Below, one piece after another: positions 11,347 through 21,031 of a DNA stretch of 64,000 nucleotides (positions are counted from its first letter, which is position 1; each line of letters opens with the position of its first letter). Source of the stretch: Rutidosis leptorrhynchoides (taxonomy: Eukaryota; Streptophyta; Magnoliopsida; Asterales; Asteraceae); assembly GCF_046630445.1 (NCBI RefSeq), contig NC_092343.1:141291501-141355500 (forward strand). Direction: 5' to 3'. The notes under the pieces are model-generated. The model was not told the origin of the DNA and ran no database searches. It saw only the letters and a program-made list of their open reading frames with translations. The position numbers and the translations under genes were made by a program.

Positions 11347-11721
11347 GTCTTTATATGTCAATTTCTTTGTGAGGTGCATATAAATCTATTTGAATGTACG
11401 TAAGAAAGAGGAACACTGCATCGTGGTTAGTGTTTGTAATGCAAGTTTATTTTTTATTTCAGGAAATACTGTTGGCCCCACTGTAATGGGTCCCAGGCTG
11501 AAAGTGGTAAAAGAAGACCATCATTGACATCGCTGAAACAGACCAGTATCAGTTGATTAGTTTCAATCATGGAAAGAGATTCTGTAAAAAGGTACATAGT
11601 CTTGTATCCTTCATCATCTCTTACGTTTGGTGATGCACTAAAAGGGGATGAGTACCACTAGTTCCTAGATTATCCCTTGTTATGTTAATTACTGAAAATA
11701 TCAAACAATTAATGGTGTTTT

Positions 11722-11824
11722 GCCAAGCAACCCGGGTAGGAGTTTCCTTCTAGCGTGTGTGGGTGCAAATGATGAGGATCGTTGAAATAAATGATCCGTT
11801 TATGCAAATTCGCCGTTCAAAAAA
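11722..11824 (+). mobile_element. Short SINE-like retroposon with A-tail
   Basis: A 103-bp insert ending TTCGCCGTTCAAAAAAA is flanked by a 15-bp direct duplication AATTAATGGTGTTTT (11707-11721 and 11825-11839). Long target duplications with a terminal A-run are the mark of LINE-driven retroposition. No A or B box is convincing, so this is probably a 5'-truncated SINE. Confidence 0.7.
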
Positions 11825-12200
11825 AATTAATGGTGTTTTCAATGAGTTTTAGTATCATGTTTTGTCGGCAACGTGCTTTCAATTTGAGGAGTGATGTTGT
11901 CTCCATATGAATTCTTCGAGATTGATGAAAGACGAATATCGGGTTTTGTGTTATTAGTTAAAATGTAAGTAAATTGTCCCATTTGGAACAAATAATTAGT
12001 TTGATGATAATAAACCCTTTGTCTTTTCACATATGATTAGGGTTTTAGGCCCACTTCAAACATAAGACCTCTCCTTTCTCTTCTACGACTCCTCATTTGG
12101 GAATGGTAGAGAACAAACTTTTGAGATCATTTAAAGCTTTTCTTATTGGTCAGTTTATCATGTATATTTGGTAATTAAAAAGGTTGGATCAGTTTTGATC

Positions 12201-12352
12201 AAAATATTGCAAGTTGATTCTGAAAGTCAAGTTGCTGACTTGTTCACAAAACAGCTCTATCTTGCTCAACATGAATTTTATGAAATTAATTAATTTTGTA
12301 GATATGTTCCATATTTAGATTAAACCATCCCAAGATAGCCTTGGGGGCATGA
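12201..12352 (+). pseudogene. Copia RNase H 3' end and polypurine tract remnant
   Basis: The frame KILQVDSESQVADLFTKQL, followed by a tail ending in TAA near 12293, matches the VADLFTKPL signature at the C-terminus of Copia RNase H. About 50 bases later comes CTTGGGGGCATG, a typical Copia polypurine tract. LTR-like AT-rich DNA may follow to about 12850, but I cannot fix its ends. Only the very end of pol is left. Confidence 0.6.
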
Positions 12353-12356
12353 ACTC

Positions 12357-12480
12357 TCGCAAAGGTAGTAGGTTCAAATATTGGTGTGGCTGGGAAGGTT
12401 GGGAAAACGGTCACGGATTATTTCGGGTAGGCCGCATACATCAGAGTTAAAAATACTCACCCTTAACCTGAACACATAAC
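12357..12480 (+). mobile_element. Possible tRNA-derived SINE remnant
   Basis: The stretch has a B-box-like GGTTCAAAT near 12372 followed by TTGGGAAAACGGTC and GGGTAGGCCGC-type sequence, arranged as in tRNA-derived plant SINEs. I see no target duplication and no clear A box, so this is tentative. Confidence 0.3.
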
Positions 12481-12910
12481 TTTTTTCAATGTTTAGAATA
12501 GATTAAGTGGATGTAAAAAGGATTTTTTTTTTATTATAATCTAAAAATGTTGACCATTATTTGTGTTACTTATTTGTTGTTAATTTATGTGTTTAGGTTA
12601 GTTGATATGCTGAGGGACTTGGGAAGCTATGTGAGGAGGAGATAAAGTTAGAAGTATGAAGCCTCTATTTGTTGAAGGGTTCCTTTGCTAATTTATGTTG
12701 TTTAGGGACTGAATGTGTAAAATTTGTATCAATATAAGATTATCGAGTTTTTGGTTAATCAATATTATTAAAACAGTTTTCTGAGTGTATATCATCTAAT
12801 TCTCTTTAATTGTTTTTGTATGCCTGATTTTTGGGCTTTTGTGTATGAAGTGTGTGTCCATATTGGACACAATGGTTTACTTAATTTAGGGGTGCTTGGC
12901 TGAGGTAATA

Positions 12911-15900
12911 TGTAGTGACTCGAACTTTTCCATGTTTATATATATTAAATGAAATTGATATTTACATGATTAAGTGTTTCCAACATGTTAAGCAATCAAA
13001 CTTGTTAAGACTTGATTAATTGGAATAAGTTTCATATAGACAAATGACCACCCAAGTTGACCGGTGATTCACGAACGTTAAAACTTGTAAAAACTATATG
13101 ATGACATATATATGATTATGTATATAGTTAACATGATATTATGATAAATAAGTATCTCATTAGGTATTTTAACAATGAGTTACGTACATAAAATTGTGTT
13201 TATTGAATTAAGAAACTCGGAACGATATATATAACGATTATCGTTATAACAACGTCTTACTAATTACATATGAATCATATTAAGATATTGTTACACTATG
13301 TTTAATCATGATAAATGATAAGTAAACATGTCATTAAGTGTATTAGCAATGAACTACATATGTAAAAACAAGACTACTAACTTAATGATTTTGAAACGAG
13401 ACATATATGTAACGATTATCGTTGTAACAACATTTAACTGTATATATATCATACTAAGATATATTAATATATCATAATATCATGATAATGTAATAATTTA
13501 ACATCTCTTTAGATATAAAAAACAATGGGTTAACAACATTTAACAAGATCGTTAACCTAAAGGTTTCAAAACAATATTTACATGTAACGACTAACGATGA
13601 CTTAACGACTCAGTTAAAATGTATATACATGTAGTTTTTTAATATGTATTCATACACTTTTGAAATATTTCAAGACACTTATCAAAATACTTCTACTTAA
13701 CAAAAATGCTTACAATTACATCCTCGTTCTGTTTCATCAACAATTCTACTCGTATGCACCCGTATTCGTACTCGTACAATACACAACTTTTAGATGTATG
13801 TACTATTGGTATATACACTCTAATGATCAGCTCTTAGAAGCCCATGTGAGTCACCTAACACATGTGGGAACCATCATTTGGTAACTAGTATGAAATATCT
13901 CATAAAATTACAAAAATATTAGTAATCATTCATGACTTATTTACATGAAAACAAAATTACATATCCTATATATCTAATCCATATACCAACGACCAAAAAC
14001 ACCTAAAAACACTTTCATTCTTCAATTTTCTTCATCTAATTGATCTCTCTCAAGTTCCATCTTCAAGTTCTAAGTGTTCTTCATAAATTCCATAAGTATA
14101 GTTTCATAAAAATCAAGAATACCTCCAAGTTTGCAAGTCTACTTCCAAGCTTTCTAATCCATTCCAAGTAATCATCTAAGATCAAGGAACCTTTGTTATT
14201 TACAGTAGGTTATCTTACTAATTCAAGGTAATATTCATATTCAAACTTTGATTCAATTTCTACAACTATAACAATCTTATTTCGAGTGAAAATCTTACTT
14301 GAACTGTTTTCGTGTCATGATTCTGCTTCAAGAACTTTCAAGCCATCCAAGGATCCTTTAAAGCTAGATCCATTTTTCTCATTTCCAGTAGCTTTATCCA
14401 GAAAACTTGAGGTAGTAATGATGTTCATAACATCATTCGATTCATACATATAAAGCTATCTTATTCGAAGGTTTAAACTTGTAATCACTAGAACATAGTT
14501 TAGTTAATTCTATACTTGTTCACAAACAAAAGTTAATCCTTCTAACTTGACTTTTAAAATCAACTAAACACATGTTCTATATCTATATGATATGCTAACT
14601 TAATGATTTAAAACCGAAAAATACGAAAAACACCGTAAAACCAGATATACGCCGTCGTAGTAACATCGCGGGCTGTTTTGGGTTTGATAATTAAAAACTA
14701 TGATAAACTTTAATTTAAAAGTTGTTCTTCTGGGAAAATGATTTTTCTTATGAATATGAAACTATATCCAAAAATTATGGTTAAACTCAAAGTGAAAGTA
14801 TGTTTTCCAAAATGGTCATCAAGATGTCGTTTTTTCGACGGAAATGACTACCTCTTTAGTAATTGACATGTAACTTAAATTTCCGACTATAAACTTATAC
14901 TTTTTCTGTATAGATTCTTAAATTAGATTTCAATATGAAACTATAGCAATTTGATTCACTCAAAATGGATTTAAAATGAAGAAGTTATGGGTAAAACAAG
15001 ATTGGATATTTTTGATCTTTTTAGCTACGGGAAATGTTTAACAAATCTATACAAATCATATTCTAGCTAACTTATATTGTATTATACATGTATTCTAATA
15101 TATTATGTAATCTTGGGATACCATAGACACGTATGCAAATTTTTGACATATCATATCGACCCATGTATATATATTATTTGGAACAACCATAGACACTCTA
15201 TATGCAGTAATGTTGGAGTTAGCTATACAGGGTTCAGGTTGATTACAAAAATATATATACTTTGAGTTGTGATCTAGCCTGAGACGTGTATACACTGGGT
15301 CATGGATTGATTCAAGATTATATATATTTATTTATTTCTGTACATCTAACTGTGGACAACTAGTTGTATGTTACTAACGAGGACAGCTGACTTAATAAAT
15401 TTAAAATAGTAAAACGTATTAAAAAATGTTGTAAATATATTTTGAACATACTTTGATATATATGTACATATTTGTTATAGGTTCGTGAATCGATCCGTGG
15501 CCAAGTCTTATTTCCGAGGAAGGAAATATATGTGAAAGTGAGTTATAGTCCCACTTTTAAAATCTAATATTTTTGGGATGAGAATACATGCAGGTTTTAT
15601 AAATGATTTACAAAATAGACACAAGTACGTGAAACTACATTCTTTGGTTGAATTATCGAAATCGAATATGCCCCTTTTTATTAAGTCTGGTAATCTAAAA
15701 ATTAGGGAACAGACACCCTAATTGACGCGAATCCTAAAGATAGATCTATTGGGCCTAACAAACCCCATCCAAAGTACCAGATGCTTTAGTACTTCGAAAT
15801 TTATATCATATCCGAAGGGTGTCCCGGAATGATGGGGATATTCTTATATATGCATCTTGTTAATGTCGGTAACCAGGTGTTCACCATATGAATGATTTTT

Positions 15901-16370
15901 ATCTCTATGTATGGGATGTGTATTGAAATATGAAATCTTGTGGTCTATTGTTACGATTTGATATATATAGGTTAAACCTATAACTCACCAACATTTTTGT
16001 TGACGTTTAAAGCATGTTTATTCTCAGGTGAATACTAAAAGCTTCCGATGTTGCATACTAAAATAAGGACAAGATTTGGAGTCCATGTTTGTATGATATT
16101 ATCTAAAAACTGCATTCAAGAAACATATGTCGATGTAATATATTTCTATTGTAAACCATTATGTAATGGTCGTGTGTAATCAGTATATTTTAGATTATCA
16201 TTATTTGATAATCTACGTAATGCTTTTGAAACCTTTATTGATAAAATAAAGGTTATGGTTGTTTTAAAAATGAATGCAGTCTTTGAAAAACGTCTCATAT
16301 AGAGGTCAAAACCTCGCAACGAAATCAATTAATATGGAACGTTTATAATCAATATGAATGGGACATTTCA
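12911..16370 (+). mobile_element. 5' LTR of element A
   Basis: Starts TGTAGTGACTCG and ends GGGACATTTCA, 3460 bp. The first 130 bases differ from the 3' LTR at three positions by eye. It contains the paired inverted 11-mers (13066-13076, 15481-15491), a short open frame shared by all family LTRs (13660-13884) and the conserved hairpin (15989-16002). There is no gene of host type in it. Confidence 0.92.
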
Positions 16371-16372
16371 AT

Positions 16373-16384
16373 TGGTATCCGAGC
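16373..16384 (+). other. Primer-binding site of element A
   Basis: TGGTATCCGAGC begins two bases after the LTR. It differs by one base (C for A) from the canonical initiator-methionine PBS. Element B has the same variant, so the change is a family trait and not a private mutation. Confidence 0.85.
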
Positions 16385-16581
16385 GTTGGTCTTAGAGAAC
16401 CAGAAAATTGCATTAGTGTGTCTTACCGAGTTTGTTAGGATGCATTAGTGAGTCTGGACTTCGACCGTGTTTTTCTTCAAAAACGATTGCTTAACATTTT
16501 TTTGTTGGAAACTATATATTATTAACATGTAAATATTATGTGATATATTAATCTCTTAACGTGTTTGATATTGTGTGATAG

Positions 16582-17205
16582 ATGTATACCTCTAGTACAA
16601 ATCCCATTGACTCACCTAATAATAACGAAGAGTCGAATATATATTGGCAAGATTCACAAGTTCCCGAAGAACCGAAAGAAGAGGAAACGGAACCGGAAGA
16701 AGAGGAACAGGAAGAAGAGGAACCGGAAGAAGAGGAACCGAAAGAAGAAGAGGTTCCGGAGGGGGGAATAGTAGGAACCACAGAAAACTGGTCAAATAAA
16801 AGAAAATCCTCAACCAATGGACCAAAGTTAATAATGGTCAATGGTGTTTCCGCTAAGGAAGCAAAATATTGGGAAAATTACCAATTTTTCAATGAATTGG
16901 ATCCTGATGAGGATTCCGATGATGTTATAGAAATTACCTCGACCCAATTTAATGAAGCGAAAGAAAATAATAAGGGAAAAGGTATAAAAATAGAGAAACC
17001 CGATTCTAACCCCGATGAACTTTATATGTATCGGCAACATTCGTATTTCCTAAAATGTAACAATGACCCGGGAACCTCTAAACCACCAGGTTTTTCTAAA
17101 CCATTGTGGAAAATGACGGCTCGTATTAGAGGAACACCATATATTCCTAGAAAATTAGGAAAACGAACCAAGTCCAAAGAAGAAGAAACTAGTGATTCAC
17201 ATTAG
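16582..17205 (+). CDS. Accessory acidic ORF of element A, unknown function
   Basis: Encodes 207 residues starting MYTSSTNPIDS. Residues about 28-62 are an almost pure Glu/Pro tract made of PEEEE-like repeats. The rest is a more conventional sequence with KLIMVNGVSAKEAKYWENY, DDVIEIT, KGKGIKIEK, DELYMYRQ, KPPGFSKPLWKMTARIRGT and a basic tail KLGKRTKSKEEE. There is no signal peptide, membrane segment or retroviral motif. It lies 212 bases after the PBS on the element's sense strand. Element B carries a clear homologue whose acidic tract differs in length while the central and C-terminal parts are conserved. I do not recognise the family. It is the only accessory frame in the window still open from Met to stop. 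Confidence 0.65.
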   Translation: MYTSSTNPIDSPNNNEESNIYWQDSQVPEEPKEEETEPEEEEQEEEEPEEEEPKEEEVPEGGIVGTTENWSNKRKSSTNGPKLIMVNGVSAKEAKYWENYQFFNELDPDEDSDDVIEITSTQFNEAKENNKGKGIKIEKPDSNPDELYMYRQHSYFLKCNNDPGTSKPPGFSKPLWKMTARIRGTPYIPRKLGKRTKSKEEETSDSH

Positions 17206-17342
17206 AGGGTTGTAATCATGTTGTGTATTATATGTATTGTAGTGTGCTTGTACTTTTATGTTCTATGTAAAAATTGCTTGTATTGTTTGTTAATTATCTT
17301 TTACGAATCTAATCCTTGTCTATTTTACAGTATAAAAACAAA

Positions 17343-17570
17343 ATGGACGTTAAGGGTAGACAACCGAATATTTTAGAAGACTTACCAGAGGATATGATTG
17401 AGGAAATCTTATCTAGAGTCGGTCAGAATTCATCAGCATATTTAGTTATGGCGAAATTAACTTGTCAAACATTTGACAGACTTTCAAGAAATGCCTTAAT
17501 TTATAAAAGGCTTTCCTTTGATAGGTGGGGTATATCACATTGGGGAGACAGTAATTTACGCCGTGTTTTT
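17343..17570 (+). pseudogene. F-box protein ORF of element A, 5' part (interrupted by B)
   Basis: From the Met at 17343 the frame gives an N-terminal F-box: ILEDLPEDMIEEILSRVG followed by a hydrophobic segment and CQTFDRLSRN, then RWGISHWGD. The Met at 17343 is chosen over an upstream one at 17316 because B starts at the same point. F-box proteins recruit substrates to SCF ubiquitin ligases by binding Skp1. The layout resembles the plant At1g67623-like F-box class. The frame runs into element B at 17571, with the remainder at 30993-31457. It sits 137 bases downstream of the acidic ORF on the same strand. Confidence 0.7.
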
Positions 17571-20500
17571 AGAAATGTCCCGTTCTTATTGATTAAAAAC
17601 GTTCCATATTAATTGATTTCGTTGCGAGGTTTTGACCTCTATATGAGACGTTTTTCAAAGACTGCATTCATTTTAAAACAAATCATAACCTTTATTTCAT
17701 CAATAAAGGTTTAAAAAGCTTTACGTAGATTATCAAATAATGATAATCTAAAATATCCTGTTTACACACGACCATTACATAATGGTTTACAATACAAATA
17801 TGTTACAACATAATAAGTTTCTTGAATGCAGTTTTTACACAATATCATACAAGTATGGACTCCAAATCTCGTCCTTATTTAAGTATGCGATAGCGGAAGC
17901 TCTTAATAATCACCTGAGAATAAACATGCTTAAAACGTCAACAAAAATGTTGGTGAGTTATAGGTTTAACCTATATATTATCAAATCATAATAATAGACC
18001 ACAAGATTTCATATTTCAATACACATCCCATACATAGAGATAAAAATCATTCATATGGTGAATATCTGGTAACTGACATTAACAAGATGCATATGTAAGA
18101 ATATCCCCATCATTCCGAGACACCCTTCGGATATGATATAAATTTTGAAGTACTAAAGCATCCGGTACTTTGGATGGGGTTTGTTAGGGACAATAGATCT
18201 ATCTTTAGGATTCGTGTCAATTAGGGTGTCTGTTCCCTAATTCTTAGATTACCAGACTTAATAAAAAAGGGCATATTCGATTTCGATAATTCAACCATAG
18301 AATGTATTTTCAAGTACTTGTGTCTATTTTGTAAATCATTTATAAAACCTGCATGTATTCTCATCCCAAAAATATTAGATTTTAAAAGTGGGACTATAAC
18401 TCACTTTCACAGATTTTTTACTTCGTCGGGAAGTAATACTTGGCCCCTGTTCGATTCACGAACCTATAACAAATATGTACATATATATCAAAGTATGTTC
18501 AAAATATATTTACAACACTTCTAATACGTTTGATGTTTTAAGTTTATTAAGTCAGCTGCCCTCGTTAGTAACCTACAACTAGTTGTCCACAGTTAGATGT
18601 ACAGAAATAAATCGATATATATATTATCTTGAATCAATCCACGACCCAGTGTATACATATCTCAGTATTGATCAAAACTCAAACTATATATATTTTGGAA
18701 TCAACCTCAACCCTGTATAGCTAACTCCAACATTCACATATAGAGTGTCTATGGTTGTTCCGAAATATATATAGATGTGTCGACATGATAGGTCGAAACA
18801 TTGTATACACGTCTATGGTATCTCAAGATTACATAATATACAATACAAGTTGATTAAGTTATGGTTGGAATAGATTTGTTACCAATTTTCACGTAGCTAA
18901 AATGAGTAGTTTTTACCAATTTTGTTTTGCTCGCCATTTCTTCGTTTCTAATCCGTTTTGAGTGATTTAAGCGGCAACAGTTTCGTATTGAACTTGAATT
19001 AATGAAAATAAACAGAAAAGGTATAGGTTTATAGTCAGAAATACAAGTTACAAGTCGTTTTTGAAAGAGGTAGTCATTTCCGTCGAAAGAACGACATCTT
19101 GATGACTGTTTTGAAAAACATACTTTCACTTTGAGTTTAACCATGATTTTTGGATATGTTTTCATGTTCATAAGAAGAATCATTTTCCCAGAAGTATAGC
19201 TTTTAAATCAAAGTTTTTCATAGTTTTTAATTATCCAAACCAAAACAGCCCCCGGTTGTAACTACGACGGCGTAAATCCGGTTTTATGGTGTTTATCGTG
19301 TTTTCTGGTTTTAAATCATTAAGTTAGCATATCATATAGATATAGATCATGTGTATAGTTGATTTTAAAAGTGTAGTTAGAAGGATTAACTTTATTTGCG
19401 AACAAGTTTAGAATTAACTAAACTATGTTCTAGTGATTACAAGTTTACCACTTCGAATATGATAGCTTTTTATGTATGAATCGAATGATGTTATGAACAT
19501 CATTACTACCTTAAGTTCCTTGGATAAACCTACTGGAAAAGAGAAAAATGGATCTAGCTTCAACGGATCCTTGGATGGCTCGAAGTTCTTGAAGCAGAAT
19601 CATGACACGAAAACAAGTTCAAGTAAGATCATCACTTGAAATAAGATTATTATAGTTATAGAAATTGAACCAAAGTTTGAATATGATTATTACCTTGTAT
19701 TAGAATGATAACCTACTGTAAAAAACAAAGATTTCTTGAGGTTGGATGATCACCTTACAAGATTGGAAGTGAGCTAGCAAACTTGAAAGTGTTGTTGGTG
19801 TGTTCTTGAGTTGTTGTTTTGTATGTTGATCTAGTTTAGGATTTATGAACTAGATTGAGCTAGATTATGAAGAAAAAGATGAAGAACACTTAGAACAAAT
19901 GAAGAACACTTGAGAGAGAGTAATTTGATTCATAAAAATTGCAAAATGAAAGTGTTATGGAGAGTAAACAAAAATGTGAATGAGGAGTACTTTTAATGGC
20001 TCCATTAGTTTGTAGTTTTGTGTAATAATTCTAGCTAGTTGCCAAATGATGGTTTCCACATATGTTAGGTGACTCACATGGGCTACTAAGAGCTGATCAT
20101 TGGAGTGTATATACCAATAGTACATACATCTAAAAGCTGTGTATTGTACGAGTACGAATACGGGTGCATACGAGTAGAATTGTTGATGAAACTGAACGAG
20201 GATGTAACTGTAAGCATTTTTGTTAAGTAGAAGTATTTTGATAAGTGTCTTGAAGTCTTTCAAAAGTGTATGAGTACATATTAAAACACTACATGTATAT
20301 ACATTCTAACGTCGTTACATGTAAGTGTTGTTTTGAAACCTTTAGGTTAACGGTCTTGTTAAATGTTGTTAACCCATTGTTTATTAGATCAAATTAGATG
20401 TTAAATTATTATATTATCATGATATTATGATTAATGAATATCTCTTAATATGATATATATACATTACAATATCGTTACAACGATAATCGTTACATATAAG

Positions 20501-20996
20501 TCTCGTTTCGTAATTCTTGAATTAGTAGTCTTGTTTTTACATATGTAGTTTATTGTTAACACACTTAATGATATATTTAAATATCATTTTATCATGTTAA
20601 ATATAGTGTATCAATATCTTAATATAATACATATGTATTTAGTAGACGTTATCATAACGATATTCGTTATATATATCATTTCGAGTTTCTTAACTTAGTA
20701 ATCTCATTTCTTATGTATATCACACATTGTTAATATACTTAGTGAGATACTTACTCATTATAATCTCATATCAACCATATATATATATGTCTATATATAC
20801 CACAACATGTAGTTTTTACAAATTTGTAACGTTCGTGAATCGCCGGTCAACTTGGGTGATCAATTGTCTGTATGAAACTTATTTCATTTAATCAAGTCTT
20901 AACAAGTTTGATTGCTTAACATGTTGGAAACACTTAATCATGTAAATATCAATTTCATTTAATATATATAAACATGGAAAAGTTCGGGTCACTACA
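17571..20996 (-). mobile_element. 3' LTR of element B
   Basis: Reads TGTAGTGACCCGAAC from 20996 on the minus strand and ends near 17571, where the terminal TG/CA base is mutated (AGAAATG for TGAAATG). Length is 3426 bp against 3442 for the 5' LTR. Over the first 140 plus-strand bases the two differ at three positions by eye. Inverted 11-mers are at 18453-18463 and 20831-20841; the hairpin is at 17939-17952. Confidence 0.9.
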
Positions 20997-21012
20997 GTAC
21001 CTACCCGTTAAA
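20997..21012 (-). other. 3' polypurine tract of element B
   Basis: Immediately before the 3' LTR the minus strand reads TTAACGGGTAGGTAC, the position at which plus-strand DNA synthesis is primed in LTR elements. The same 15 bases recur upstream of gag at 25742-25756. Confidence 0.7.
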
Positions 21013-21031
21013 TAAATTTCGTCCCGAAATT

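Larger units (their letters stand above)
10900..12905. other. Spacer between LINE and element A
   Basis: No intact gene is visible. The stretch holds a hAT-type MITE (11095-11346), a SINE-like retroposon (11722-11824), a Copia 3' remnant (12201-12352) and a possible tRNA-derived SINE (12357-12480). The remainder is AT-rich. Around 11461-11520 a TTTATTTCAG followed by an open stretch resembles a splice acceptor plus exon, but it does not extend. Confidence 0.6.

Noticed and set aside
11461-11620. Possible exon of a host gene after TTTATTTCAG
   Set aside because: No long frame, no second exon and no recognisable domain.
15077-15295. Overlapping frames on both strands in LTR A
   Set aside because: They lie in an AT-rich LTR, are not kept in the B family and have no motif.
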